A stretch of DNA of 64,000 bases from JBAXQQ01 sp037131695 (GCA_964638715.1 CAZWZF010000021.1:7507-71506), one strand, 5' to 3'. Counted from the first letter of the stretch, positions 33,937 through 43,293 are shown. A program made the numbers and translations. Notes: generated from the letters alone by a model not told the origin.

Positions 33937-34503
33937 TTAAAATTTCTGCCGGTCAATTAACGATAAAAATTCGTTTCTGGTGGCGGCACTGTTGCGGAAA
34001 CTACCGAGTACCGATGATGTGGTCATCATGGAGTTCTGTTTTTCCACTCCGCGCATCATCATGCACAGGTGCCGTGCCTCGATAATTACCCCCACCCCTT
34101 CGGCGCCGATAGAATCCATTATCGCATGGGCAACCTGCTCGGTAAGTCGTTCCTGTATTTGCAATCGGCGGGCATACATATCTACCAGACGTGCCAGTTT
34201 GCTGACCCCGAATATTTTCCCCTGCGGAATATAGCCAATATGGCAGCGGCCATAGAAAGGCAGCATGTGATGCTCACACATCGAATATATCTCAATATCG
34301 CGGAGAATAATCATGTTGCTGGCTTCCTGGGTGAAAACAGCCCCGTTCACCATTTCTTCCGGGTGCTGCTGATAACCCTGGTAAAGAAACTCAAATGATT
34401 TCGCCACCCGCGACGGGGTTTTCAACAACCCTTCGCGGTCCGGGTCATCGCCTATCTCTATTATTAATTCACGAATCAACTGTTCAACGCGTTCTTTATT
34501 CAT
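33937..34503 (-). CDS. folE: GTP cyclohydrolase I
   Basis: 188 residues. It converts GTP to 7,8-dihydroneopterin triphosphate, the first step of folate (and queuosine-type) pathways. Zinc and active-site motifs are complete: EIYSMCEHHMLPFYGRCHIG, and VIIEARHLCMMMRGVEKQ with the second zinc Cys. The family's KxxELL-type N-terminus and RLQIQERLTEQVA block are present, and the length is normal. A weak AAAGG precedes the ATG. No other folate genes are near. It lies 44 bases upstream of the small membrane protein gene and could share a transcript with it. Confidence 0.96.
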   Translation of the reverse strand: MNKERVEQLIRELIIEIGDDPDREGLLKTPSRVAKSFEFLYQGYQQHPEEMVNGAVFTQEASNMIILRDIEIYSMCEHHMLPFYGRCHIGYIPQGKIFGVSKLARLVDMYARRLQIQERLTEQVAHAIMDSIGAEGVGVIIEARHLCMMMRGVEKQNSMMTTSSVLGSFRNSAATRNEFLSLIDRQKF

Positions 34504-34691
34504 TACCTTTTCCCCATCCGCCCGGCAAAATATGACAGATGAAATTTAAACATATTTATTTTTTCCACAAATCGGCTTTATTACCTGCAAAGAAGGCAAT
34601 TTTAAGAAGATTGGATATTTATTGATTTTTTGACATGATTAACAAGATTCACATGATTAAATATATCCTGCCCATCCATGTTAATTTGTTC

Positions 34692-37322
34692 TTATTCTTT
34701 AACCACCGTCACACTAACCTGGCAGCATGCTTCCGGGGATATCAAATCTAACCTTCCTTGTTCGTCTGCTGCAATGACTTTGTCGTATTTTATGCCGGAT
34801 CTTGTGGTTATTTGCACATGGTGTTTTGATGACGGGAGTATCTTGTATTTGCCTGATGATATTACCCATGATATCGGGCGTATTTGGTTGCCTTCCTGGG
34901 CGATTACTGCGAAGGATATCTCTGTTTCATCATATTTTTTCATTTCAATATCAGTCGGGAAGCGGTTGCGGCGGAAGTATATCGGCAGCGGGTCGGCTAT
35001 TACCAGGCCGGCGATGGCAGAAATTCTAACGATATTTTCGTCTATGGTGCATTTTAAATCGCGACCGGCGTATACCTGGCCATCGGCGTTATTCACCACA
35101 ACCGAACCTGCATTATCATCACGCAGCCATAATGCCACGGATTTATCGGCGTAATATGCCACGCTGGCATTAGTAGGTATCAAATCGATGGGTTTTTCCA
35201 GCGCAATTTTCGCGCCTCTACTCAATAAATCACGATGCAGTTCATCAAACATCATATTGCCGGGCGCCCAGCGCGAGTATAAATTAAAGAGCGCGAATAT
35301 TGCCGCGCCTTCTCCCTGCGGCATAATTGTCATGCCGCGTATAACCTTGCCGGTTAATGGCACATACTTGCGATATGCCGGCGTCGCGGGTATCACATTG
35401 GTATCTACAACGTCGCATAACAAATCCGCCCCGGGCTGCAATGTTGCCTTCACATTGTCAGACATGACGAATCCCTTTGCGAGACCGGTAGTGCGAAGGC
35501 CGGGGGTCAGCAGTTTGAAATATGGACTTTTAAAGATAACTTCCAGGTTTAACGGCTTATATTCCATCCCTTTTTCCATCTTGATACCAAATAAATTCTC
35601 CAGGTATCCGGGCATACTGTCCTCGTTGCCGTTTGCCTGGTAAATGCCGGCGTTGGCATCAGCCAGCAATATCCCCCCGCCTTTCACCCATGCCCGCAGC
35701 GCGACTGCTGCCGGTTCCGGCAAGTCAATGGCGTTCGGCATGATGATGACCGAATATTTTTTCAGGTTAGCCGCCGGGTCATCACCAGTTGGGTTTGCAA
35801 TATCCCCGATTTTCCGTGCCGGAATATCGTAAACAGACAGGTAATCGAACTGCCCGAACGCAGTTCCGTCGCGCCAAGTGTAAAACAGCATTGACGCGCC
35901 ATAATTAACCTGTCCCGGCAGATAGCCATACAACGGTTCTTTCATTGCCGGTGTGCCCGGGGTGTAAGGACTGTAAATTATTGCCGTCGTCGGCATCGGC
36001 GTTCTACATGCTATTCGGCGATTGATGATATCATTTATACATGCCGTGAAAATTTCAACATTGCTATGCGAATTTGCCAGTGATTGCCAGTCGTTAACCA
36101 CCACACCGGCAGCACCATGAAAGAATGCAGCGTATGTCGCGTTAGCCATTTGATAAGAATCAATGCCATTCAGGGTTATTTCAGTAAATACCGCAAACTT
36201 TTCACCGCGACGCGCTATATCAACCGCGTGGGGATTTTGCAAATCAAGGTCGGCCTCGGCATTGCCGGGATGGCAATCCGCCATTACCGCGTCAATATTA
36301 CCCGGCAAGCCAATCAAAGTACGATATTTTTCCTGACTGCCGGCAAATATCAGCCTTCTCCCGTCATTTCTTTTCAGCTTCTTTTCTTCATCAGCAATTT
36401 TTTGTGTCCACCACGCCATATTGCTGCGCTGCTCATCCGCAGAAAATTTCGCAAGTTCTATCATCGCCATCGGAGCAATTTTTAAAGGTTTTGCACGGCT
36501 GGAAATCCGGTCAACGGTAATTTCTTCCCAAATCTTCCATTTTGTCAGCCACATTTTATTTAGTTGGTCCAGAGTCGCATATCGACTCTTCAAAAACTGC
36601 TGAAATTGAAGGTTACAATCATTTTTTAACTTCCGAAATTCCTGAATATCGGCATAAACCAGTTTCTGCACTACCGCTGATTGCATGGCAAGACGCGGCG
36701 CGGTTTGCTCGGTTAATGTCGCAAATGACTGGATCCGGGATTGGTTTTGCCTCTTTTCATTTTCATTAACATTTCTATCCGGTGTGCTCCATGCTTTGTT
36801 TAAATTATCAAGAGTGCGATATTTTGTAAAAGTATATGCCGAAAAAGTAGATACTGACGGAATTGATTTATCTTCATTGGTGGTAGAAATAAGCCAACCT
36901 ATCAAGTGTTCAGTATTGCCGGTTTCAGTAATTATAGTTTTAATGAAGTTTTCCGCGGCAGCGTTGTAAACAGGATTTTTAAGATTGATGTAATAGTCTG
37001 GCGTCCAATCACCAGGGGTAAACTCTATGATAATATATAAGCCGTTTTTTTCAGCGGCAGAAATCATCAGTTTCAAACCATTCAGCGTAAAGCCTTCTTT
37101 GTTCTCAGTTTCCGCTGCGGTGGTAGATACCGGCAAGATGACAGTATTTAATCCTATCGCACGATATGACTGCATTTCTGTGGCATCAATCATGCCGCGA
37201 GAAGCAAAAAACGCATAAGGATTGCCGTCAATTAATACCCGATTCCTATCGGTTTTAACAGTCATCGCGAATGAATTGATACTAAATATTAATAATATGA
37301 TAATTGCTGCGAGAGATTTCAT
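34692..37322 (-). CDS. Secreted GH42-like barrel protein
   Basis: 876 residues with a signal peptide (about 1-19, SLAAIIILLIFSINSFA). The barrel opens with NRVLIDGNPYAFFASRGMID and YRAIGLNTVILPV; LIGWLISTTNEDKS and KFAVFTEITLNGIDS carry the glutamates that stand where GH42/GH35-type enzymes keep acid/base and nucleophile. An insertion rich in lysine and glutamine lies at about 180-300. A Rossmann-like trimerisation-type domain (YSVIIMPNAIDLPEPAAVAL ... GGGILLADA) follows at about 550-600, then beta domains. Substrate unknown, probably a beta-galactoside or similar. Its start overlaps the tatC stop as ATGA, an odd pairing with a translocase gene. Confidence 0.7.
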   Translation of the reverse strand: MKSLAAIIILLIFSINSFAMTVKTDRNRVLIDGNPYAFFASRGMIDATEMQSYRAIGLNTVILPVSTTAAETENKEGFTLNGLKLMISAAEKNGLYIIIEFTPGDWTPDYYINLKNPVYNAAAENFIKTIITETGNTEHLIGWLISTTNEDKSIPSVSTFSAYTFTKYRTLDNLNKAWSTPDRNVNENEKRQNQSRIQSFATLTEQTAPRLAMQSAVVQKLVYADIQEFRKLKNDCNLQFQQFLKSRYATLDQLNKMWLTKWKIWEEITVDRISSRAKPLKIAPMAMIELAKFSADEQRSNMAWWTQKIADEEKKLKRNDGRRLIFAGSQEKYRTLIGLPGNIDAVMADCHPGNAEADLDLQNPHAVDIARRGEKFAVFTEITLNGIDSYQMANATYAAFFHGAAGVVVNDWQSLANSHSNVEIFTACINDIINRRIACRTPMPTTAIIYSPYTPGTPAMKEPLYGYLPGQVNYGASMLFYTWRDGTAFGQFDYLSVYDIPARKIGDIANPTGDDPAANLKKYSVIIMPNAIDLPEPAAVALRAWVKGGGILLADANAGIYQANGNEDSMPGYLENLFGIKMEKGMEYKPLNLEVIFKSPYFKLLTPGLRTTGLAKGFVMSDNVKATLQPGADLLCDVVDTNVIPATPAYRKYVPLTGKVIRGMTIMPQGEGAAIFALFNLYSRWAPGNMMFDELHRDLLSRGAKIALEKPIDLIPTNASVAYYADKSVALWLRDDNAGSVVVNNADGQVYAGRDLKCTIDENIVRISAIAGLVIADPLPIYFRRNRFPTDIEMKKYDETEISFAVIAQEGNQIRPISWVISSGKYKILPSSKHHVQITTRSGIKYDKVIAADEQGRLDLISPEACCQVSVTVVKE

Positions 37323-38041
37323 TTTTCCACTCCGCCTATGCGCCGGGCAAATAGTGCAGTGATAAAATATAAGATAATCAATGGTATCATTACCAGCGAC
37401 ATATTAAAAGGATCCGGCGTCGGGGTGACTATCGCGGCAATAATAGAAATAATCACTATCGCGAATCGCCATTGCTTCAGCAGCCATTCCGCAGATATGA
37501 TACGTAATTTTACCAACCCAAACATGATAATTGGCAGTTGAAAAGCCAAACCGAAACTGAGCATGAACTTTATCGGCATTTCTAAAGCATGCTGATAATC
37601 AATCAGCGGTTTTACATCTGATGGATAAAATGACAAAAGAAACGAAACCGTAACCGGCAGCATATAATACGCCAGCAGAATACCAAAAAGAAACAACACC
37701 CCAATTGCCGGCACAAACGGTCCCATGGCTCTCTGTTCGTGCGGGTGTAAACCGGGGCGGATAAAAAGCCATAACTGCCATAAAATAAACGGCAGCGATA
37801 TCGCAACTCCGGCGATTAACGCCACATTCATCATGGTGAACAACGGGCCTGTTGTAGTTGTACTGATAATCTCGCCATGTTTTGCCGCGACAGCCTTTAA
37901 CACCGGAGCAGAAATATATTCATATAGAAAAGGAAATATGAACCAGCCAATTATGATACCAATAACCAAAAACAATAGCGACCACAAAATCCGTGTCCGC
38001 AATTCGTTAAGATGAGTTATGATATCAGCCAATTCTTCCAT
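37319..38041 (-). CDS. tatC: Twin-arginine translocase subunit TatC
   Basis: 240 residues with six predicted membrane segments. TatC recognises twin-arginine signal peptides and forms the core of the Tat translocase. Hallmarks are IITHLNELRTRILWSL at the N-terminus, the periplasmic loop proline-rich segment FIRPGLHPHEQRA, and FMLSFGLAFQLPIIMF in the fourth helix region. A later loop has IVTPTPDPFNMSLVMIPL. No tatA or tatB is in the window. AAGGT lies just before the ATG. The stop overlaps the following GH42-like gene. Confidence 0.95.
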   Translation of the reverse strand: MEELADIITHLNELRTRILWSLLFLVIGIIIGWFIFPFLYEYISAPVLKAVAAKHGEIISTTTTGPLFTMMNVALIAGVAISLPFILWQLWLFIRPGLHPHEQRAMGPFVPAIGVLFLFGILLAYYMLPVTVSFLLSFYPSDVKPLIDYQHALEMPIKFMLSFGLAFQLPIIMFGLVKLRIISAEWLLKQWRFAIVIISIIAAIVTPTPDPFNMSLVMIPLIILYFITALFARRIGGVEK

Positions 38042-38083
38042 CAGGACCTTACATGTTTGTTTACTTTAATTTAAAAATAATCT

Positions 38084-38164
38084 ATTCACCGCAAAAGAAC
38101 GCAAGGAACACAAAGAGTATTTAAAACTCTTCTTTTGCGATCTTTGCGTTCTTTTGCGGTGAAT
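38084..38164. repeat. Inverted repeat with perfect 21-bp arms
   Basis: 38084-38104 (attcaccgcaaaagaacgca-a) is exactly complementary to 38144-38164. An inner aagag...ctctt hairpin lies in the 39-base loop. It lies between kdsC and tatC. Related half-sites ('ttctttgcgttctttgcggt') are at about 41220-41240. Confidence 0.9.
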
Positions 38165-38195
38165 GATATTAGGTTGTGGGATACTTTTATTAGTA

Positions 38196-38735
38196 TTATG
38201 GATGTTTACCAGTACAAAACTCGGTAAACTTTTTCTTTCCATCTTCCCATTTATTCTGTGCTTTCAATATCTTTTCTATTGCCTCGCGCACTGCACCGCG
38301 GCCGCCTTTTGATTCTGTAACGCAATTGGCTATTTCAATTATTTCCTCTACCGAATCTGCCGGGGCAAAAACATAACCGACCAGATGCATAGCGGGCAGG
38401 TCATTTAAATCATCACCAATATACGCTACTTGATCATAAGTTAACTCATATTTTTCAGTAATTTGCCGAATACCGGCTGATTTGTCATTCTGACCTTGTA
38501 CGACTTCTATTCCCAATTCTGCGGCGCGGCGGGTAACCACTTCGGATTTGCGGCCGGTCAAAATAACCACATTTAAACCAATTAAGCCTGCTATGCGAAT
38601 GCCCAGGCCGTCCTTAATGTTAAATGCTTTTAGTTCGCTGTTATTGCTGCTGTAAATTATCGACCCGTCAGTCATAACGCCGTCGACATCAGACACCAGC
38701 AGCTTAATTTTTAGTAAATTATTTTCTTTGTTCAT
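38196..38735 (-). CDS. kdsC: KDO-8-phosphate phosphatase (KdsC-type HAD)
   Basis: 179 residues. The HAD C0-type phosphatase releases KDO for lipopolysaccharide core synthesis. Motif I is LLVSDVDGVMTDG, motif II ILTGRKSEVV, the conserved Lys is in QGQNDKSAGI, and motif IV is YIGDDLNDLPAM. GGRGAVREAIE near the C-terminus is also typical. The ATG at 38735 (AGGTGAG upstream) is preferred over an in-frame GTG at 38744 that lies within the ribosome binding site. The gene starts 10 bases after the glycosyltransferase stop, which supports joint envelope work. A sialic-acid-type phosphatase (YrbI-like/NeuA-linked) is an alternative. Confidence 0.9.
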   Translation of the reverse strand: MNKENNLLKIKLLVSDVDGVMTDGSIIYSSNNSELKAFNIKDGLGIRIAGLIGLNVVILTGRKSEVVTRRAAELGIEVVQGQNDKSAGIRQITEKYELTYDQVAYIGDDLNDLPAMHLVGYVFAPADSVEEIIEIANCVTESKGGRGAVREAIEKILKAQNKWEDGKKKFTEFCTGKHP

Positions 38736-38745
38736 TTCTCTCACC

Positions 38746-39699
38746 TTATATTATTAAATCGCGAATTGCGCTTACCAATCCATTTGAATATTTGTGGTAA
38801 TTTCCACTGCATAATTCATGACAAATCGGCATAAAACGCTTGAATATATTGCCTTGCAAATCTTCCCGTTTTTGCAGATGCATTAATTTCGCAATTACTA
38901 AATGTAATAACTCATCATCTGCCTGGTCTTCCTGCAATCTTTGCAGTAAGTCAAAATATCTCGCTATTTGTAACAGTATACCCGATTTTCCCTTAATTTT
39001 CGCACTCATAACTTTTTCCGCTGTTGATTGTTTTATTGCGCCAATCTGATTTTTATCATGCTGCCGGTATAAAATAGAAATTTCACCCAGTGGAAAGCCA
39101 TGCCCATAAGCAGCGGCTATTATAGCCAGCCAGCCATCATGTACCCACACCGGCGAGAATGGCATCACCGACATGGCAAAATCACGTTTAACCGCCATTG
39201 CTGCACCTGTTACCACATTAGATTTCATTAACACATCGAACTTCTTGCCATTTCTCCACATTTCGCGCCTGATTTTATTAAATCCAACTGACTGCCAGAT
39301 AGTGTAACCCAGCGGTTCGAGCGAGGCATCAACACATTCGCCATCCGAAAAAACCAGTACTTCGTCTGGATTTTCGTCAAATACTTTGCAGAAATTCGCT
39401 ATCTTATCACGCTGCCATATATCGTCCTGGTCGCAATAAAATATAATATCGCCATGTGCCAACGCAGTTCCACGGGCATAATTATCTGTTACACCCAGGT
39501 TTTCTGAATTGCGGTAAATTGAAACTGGAAATTTTATTTTGCGAGCATAATCAAATACAATCGAAAGAGTATTATCTGTCGACTGATCGTCAACTACCAC
39601 CAGTTCATCCGGCAATCTTGTCTGTTCCAACAGTGAAGCCAATTGATCCTGCAAGTATTTCTCGCCATTATATGTGCATAAAACTACAGATACTTTCAC
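38746..39699 (-). CDS. Family 2 glycosyltransferase (rhamnosyltransferase-like)
   Basis: 317 residues from a GTG start. The GT-A fold is plain: VSVVLCTYNGEKYLQDQLAS, ELVVVDDQSTDNTLSIV, IIFYCDQDDIWQRDKI with the D-x-D-type metal site, and TGAAMAVKRDFAM. PVWVHDGWLAIIAA and ISILYRQHDKNQIG match the 'rhamnosyltransferase/dTDP-rhamnose' subgroup. The frame is open upstream to a GTG at 39744, but that part lies next to the porin terminator and has no family match, so the start at 39699 is preferred although its ribosome binding site is poor. It probably adds a sugar to surface polysaccharide. Confidence 0.85.
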   Translation of the reverse strand: MKVSVVLCTYNGEKYLQDQLASLLEQTRLPDELVVVDDQSTDNTLSIVFDYARKIKFPVSIYRNSENLGVTDNYARGTALAHGDIIFYCDQDDIWQRDKIANFCKVFDENPDEVLVFSDGECVDASLEPLGYTIWQSVGFNKIRREMWRNGKKFDVLMKSNVVTGAAMAVKRDFAMSVMPFSPVWVHDGWLAIIAAAYGHGFPLGEISILYRQHDKNQIGAIKQSTAEKVMSAKIKGKSGILLQIARYFDLLQRLQEDQADDELLHLVIAKLMHLQKREDLQGNIFKRFMPICHELCSGNYHKYSNGLVSAIRDLII

Positions 39700-39742
39700 A
39701 TTTATTATATTCTGCCAACAATAAATTTTACCTTGCAGACGC

Positions 39743-39775
39743 ACAAAAAAAGGCGGCAGTTTTTACACTGCCGCC
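39743..39775 (-). terminator. Rho-independent terminator after the porin-like gene
   Basis: A 9-bp perfect stem ggcggcagt (39752-39760) with actgccgcc (39767-39775) and a 6-base loop is followed, on the minus strand, by seven T. It ends the transcript of the porin-like gene, whose stop is at 39792. Confidence 0.93.
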
Positions 39776-39791
39776 CGTGGTAACTAATGAT

Positions 39792-40757
39792 TTATTTAAA
39801 AATCACTTGATACTGAAGACCAAACTGGTTGAAAGTGGTTTTGCCAGTGTTCTTTTCAACAATGACTTGACCGCTGATTTTTGCAGTTGGGCCAACGAAG
39901 TATGCGGTGCCAAGGGTTAGTGCCTTATAAAGGCCGCCATCAACTCTTGCATTCTGGTCGGTGAGTTCTAAACGTGCATAAGGAGCAATATCGCTGCCTT
40001 GTACGCGGCGCTGTACTGATACATATCCGCCATAAGCGCTGGCGTTGCCGGCAGCTGGAACTGAACCTTTGCCAGCCATGATTTCGCTGACGATGGTGTA
40101 GTTGCCGCGAATGGTGGTTAAGTCTAAGCCTGCGCGGTTCATGAGGGAACTGGTTTCGCTCTTGCCAACATATAATGATGCGCCTAATTCGCCGCCGGCA
40201 ACTGGTTTGAAAGCACGTACTAATACGTTTTTGTTAGCATTGCTATCAGCTGCTTTTGAATAAGGAGTTCCATTAATGATTGCACCTTGAATGCCAATTC
40301 CAGTCTTCGGAGTGTAGTTAACAAATACGCCACGGTCAAGTGCTGCATTTCCACCGACGGCTGCATTGTTAAATAACACCGAGCTGATTTTTGAACGCTC
40401 AAGTGTAATCAATCGGCTTGCTGAACTTGGGTTTTCATAACCGAAAGGAATAGTCGACATACCTGCGCGGTACTCCATTGTTCCGTCAATCAAGAATGCA
40501 TAAGCATACTGAAGTTCGGGGGAGTTAGTTTTGTAGGTGTTGCATGCTACTAAGTAGATGCCGGTATCGGCAGTAGCAAAAATGCGAGAGGCGACCAGAG
40601 CACGAGTCATGTTGAACTGTTTTCCGGTAACGCCAGGAGCAGACTCGTAACGACCCTGCACATAACCTGCTGTCTCAATTTTCACAGGTGCTGCAAAAGC
40701 CATCAGAGATGCTGCCAGTAAACCGCTGACTAACAGCGCGCGAAGTGGAGTTCTCAT
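39792..40757 (-). CDS. Porin-like outer-membrane beta-barrel protein
   Basis: 321 residues with a signal peptide (about 1-23, LVSGLLAASLMAFA). The mature protein has alternating strands (KIETAGYVQGRYESAPG; MEYRAGMSTIPFGYENP; ISGQVIVEKNTG) and ends in QYQVIFK, close to the aromatic C-terminal signature of outer-membrane barrels. It resembles phosphate-selective porin O/P-like proteins in its start, but the match is weak. The ATG at 40757 has a very strong AAGGAGG six bases upstream; an in-frame TTG slightly earlier lies in that site. A TATAAT box on the minus strand at 40809-40804 is a candidate -10 element. With its own terminator, it is a single, probably highly expressed gene. Confidence 0.75.
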   Translation of the reverse strand: MRTPLRALLVSGLLAASLMAFAAPVKIETAGYVQGRYESAPGVTGKQFNMTRALVASRIFATADTGIYLVACNTYKTNSPELQYAYAFLIDGTMEYRAGMSTIPFGYENPSSASRLITLERSKISSVLFNNAAVGGNAALDRGVFVNYTPKTGIGIQGAIINGTPYSKAADSNANKNVLVRAFKPVAGGELGASLYVGKSETSSLMNRAGLDLTTIRGNYTIVSEIMAGKGSVPAAGNASAYGGYVSVQRRVQGSDIAPYARLELTDQNARVDGGLYKALTLGTAYFVGPTAKISGQVIVEKNTGKTTFNQFGLQYQVIFK

Positions 40758-40913
40758 CCACAACCTCCTTACTGAACATTAATTCACCAATTTATGGTGT
40801 TGAATTATATTAACAAGATTTTAACAATTCTGCAATTATTTTTTGAAGTTTTTTTAAAATTTGTGAAAAAATATTTATTTAGGGTATAATTTGCATAGAT
40901 TACACTATCTGTA
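40758..40913. promoter_or_regulatory. A/T-rich upstream region of the porin-like gene
   Basis: About 155 bases of very A/T-rich DNA with poly-A/T runs. The minus strand has TATAAT (40809-40804) about 46 bases before the start codon and a TTGCAG 20 bases further up, a poor spacing for a -35 box. A promoter is likely but not exact. Nothing else is seen. Confidence 0.35.
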
Positions 40914-40974
40914 GTGTTCAGTGTTCAGTGTTCAGTGTTCAGTGTTCAGTGTTCAGTGTTCAGTGTTCAGTGTT
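40914..40974. repeat. Heptamer tandem repeat (GTGTTCA)n, about nine units
   Basis: Perfect 7-base units run directly into the assembly gap, so the true length is unknown. The same heptamer in its complementary form (ctgaaca/ctgaaaa) is found at about 27358-27375 and 49682-49705. Confidence 0.97.
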
Positions 40975-41074
40975 NNNNNNNNNNNNNNNNNNNNNNNNNN
41001 NNNNNNNNNNNNNNNNNNNNNNNNNNNNNNNNNNNNNNNNNNNNNNNNNNNNNNNNNNNNNNNNNNNNNNNNNN
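40975..41074. other. Assembly gap (100 N)
   Basis: Exactly 100 N follow the heptamer array, which suggests a default-size gap caused by the tandem repeat. The missing length is unknown. Confidence 0.98.
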
Positions 41075-41331
41075 CAGATAATTATATTAATAACTTGCAG
41101 CTATAAAATACAAGTTTTATGTAAATATATAGATTAATATTTTTAACCACTAAAGGCACGAAAAAAGTAATCGTTAAAAATTAATGCCTTATTTTTCTAT
41201 GACCACATTATATTTTTGTGTTCTTTGCGTTCTTTGCGGTTAAATAAATTTTAATATTTACAATTAGCGATGCCAAAAATCATGTCAATCATGTTAATCA
41301 TGTCAAAAAAAACTTATAAAGGATATCCCTT
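41075..41331. other. Repeat-rich spacer upstream of GH15
   Basis: No gene is seen. It holds half-sites of two repeat families: 'accactaaaggcacgaaaaa' at about 41147 and 'aatcatgtcaatcatgttaa' at about 41280. AAAGGA before 41332 is the GH15 ribosome binding site. Confidence 0.6.
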
Positions 41332-43293
41332 ATGCCAGTATTTCAACCTAACGCCATTCTTGGCAATTCACGCAGCCTTATAACCCTTGGTTTATCCGGC
41401 GAAATTATGACTTTTTTTTATCCGCATATAGACTTTCCGCAAAATATTCAGGAAGGCATGCCTGCTGTTTATTTTGGCGAACCCGGTTTTGGCAGATTCG
41501 CCTGGACGTATGACGATTGTTTTGAACGAAAACAGTATTATGAAGACCAGGCAAATATCCTTATTACAGAACTGCGGGATAAACAAACCGGTCTAAAATT
41601 GCTAATTACCGACTTCATCACTCCCGGTCACAATATATTTGCCCATAAATCTGACGATACTTTTGTCCGGCAATTTGAATTAATTAATGATTCGGAAACG
41701 CTAATCACCGGAACTATGATGCAATACCTTTTCTTTCGACTGGGTGAGACTCCGCGCAAGAATTCTGCACGCTGCCTGAAAGATAAAAACGCGCTGGTGC
41801 AGTATTGGCGCGATATATGTTTTGCCATGGGCGGCGATTGGCCGGATATGACAGCGATCGGCAAGTCAGAACGCGATAACAGCGCGAAAACTGACATGTA
41901 TGATGGCTGGCTGAACGGCCAGCGCGAGGAATTAGGTGACGTTGATACCGCCTATGGCTGGCGATTTCATCTGAATCCTGGCGACTGCGTTAAAAAATTG
42001 CTGTTTATCTGCGCTGCCCGCGACGAAATAGGTGCATTGACCAGCCTCAACTTTGCAAAAAACGCCGGATATGAAAAACTCCACAGTGATACCGCCAGTT
42101 ATTGGCACGAATGGCTGGGTCAAGGCGTTCAGGTAAATATTGAACCTGATTTAAAGAAGATTTACGATCGGTCGCTGCTGGCGGTTAAATTGCTCTTTGA
42201 TGATGAATATGGCTCTGTTCTCGCCGCCCCCGAATTTGACCCGCAGTTTGAACGCTGTGGCGGCTACGGATTCGTCTGGCCCCGCGATGCCGCCGAGGTT
42301 GCGCTGTCGCTGGAAGAATCCGGCTACCCGGAATTAGTCAGCAAGTTCATGAAATGGGCGAAGAAAACCCAGCACGAATGCGGGTATTGGGACCAGCGCT
42401 ATTGGGCAAATGGCGAAGTAGGTCCGGGATGGTGCAGTTTCCTTGATTCGCTGCAAATAGACCAGATCGGTTCAATTATAACAGCGCTGGGTGATCACGT
42501 AGATAATATAAAAGGACATAAAGAAAAAGAAAAGGTAATTGACGAATATTGGGCGATGACAGAAAATGCCCTTACCTATTTAAAATCCGCCTTGGGCAAA
42601 GATGGTCTGCACCAGCAGGCGTTTGACCTGTGGGAAAAATTTAAGGGTTCCTTCAGCTACTCCAACGCGTCCATCTGGGCAGGTATGAAGGTAGGCGCCA
42701 AATGGGCAGAGATGAGAAACGAGAAGATATTGGCGAAGAAAATGAATGCTATTGCCGATAAAATTAAAAAAGTAATTATGAAAGAATGTTGGAACGGCGA
42801 ATATTTTGCCCGCGGTTACGGACAGGATGGCAAAGTAGATTGGCAATTAGACTCGTCAATAGTTGGCATTTTCGATCCCTTTAAAATGATTGACACCGAC
42901 GACCCGGAAGAACTGAAAATGATAGAACAAATGGTCGCAACCATCCGCCAGCGTCTGACCAAGCACCTGCCCACCGGCGACGCGATAATCCGCCATGAAT
43001 ACGACGATTACGTAGACGGCTGCGCCGGCGGGGTAAACACCCTGTGGATAGCCCGGGTAATTTTGCGGCTGGCAATAAAGCTGAAACAATCCAACCCCAA
43101 AAAATCAAAACAATACCGCAATGACGCCGTAAAATATATGCGCACCGTGATAACCCGCGGCACCACCACCGGCCTGCTCCCCGAACTAATCGGCGGCAGC
43201 CCCACCACTCCGCTATGGGCAGTACCCCACGGCTGGGCAATGGCAAGCTACCTGACTTGCTGTCGATTGTTGAGTGAAGTGGATGGGAAATAA
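41332..43293 (+). CDS. Glucoamylase-type GH15 glycosidase
   Basis: 653 residues, no signal peptide. An N-terminal supersandwich (about 1-265; NSRSLITLGLSGEIMTFFYP) precedes an (alpha/alpha)6 barrel with GGYGFVWPRDAAEVALSL, the diagnostic W-P-R-D of GH15, then YWDQRYWANGEVGPGWCSFL and DSLQIDQIG. LLPELIGGSPTTPLWAVPHGW near the C-terminus is also typical, with a Glu at the base position. Inverting cleavage of alpha-1,4 or alpha-1,6 glucosides (maltooligosaccharides, glycogen or trehalose-like sugars) in the cytoplasm is likely. AAAGGA precedes the ATG. It ends at a bidirectional terminator shared with the convergent gene. Confidence 0.9.
   Translation: MPVFQPNAILGNSRSLITLGLSGEIMTFFYPHIDFPQNIQEGMPAVYFGEPGFGRFAWTYDDCFERKQYYEDQANILITELRDKQTGLKLLITDFITPGHNIFAHKSDDTFVRQFELINDSETLITGTMMQYLFFRLGETPRKNSARCLKDKNALVQYWRDICFAMGGDWPDMTAIGKSERDNSAKTDMYDGWLNGQREELGDVDTAYGWRFHLNPGDCVKKLLFICAARDEIGALTSLNFAKNAGYEKLHSDTASYWHEWLGQGVQVNIEPDLKKIYDRSLLAVKLLFDDEYGSVLAAPEFDPQFERCGGYGFVWPRDAAEVALSLEESGYPELVSKFMKWAKKTQHECGYWDQRYWANGEVGPGWCSFLDSLQIDQIGSIITALGDHVDNIKGHKEKEKVIDEYWAMTENALTYLKSALGKDGLHQQAFDLWEKFKGSFSYSNASIWAGMKVGAKWAEMRNEKILAKKMNAIADKIKKVIMKECWNGEYFARGYGQDGKVDWQLDSSIVGIFDPFKMIDTDDPEELKMIEQMVATIRQRLTKHLPTGDAIIRHEYDDYVDGCAGGVNTLWIARVILRLAIKLKQSNPKKSKQYRNDAVKYMRTVITRGTTTGLLPELIGGSPTTPLWAVPHGWAMASYLTCCRLLSEVDGK

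Noticed and set aside
39700..39744. Longer N-terminus of the family 2 glycosyltransferase
   Set aside because: It starts next to the porin terminator and precedes the conserved VSVVLCTYNG start by residues with no family match.
40921..41137. Reading frames through the GTGTTCA repeat
   Set aside because: They are products of the heptamer array and cross the N gap; they are not genes.
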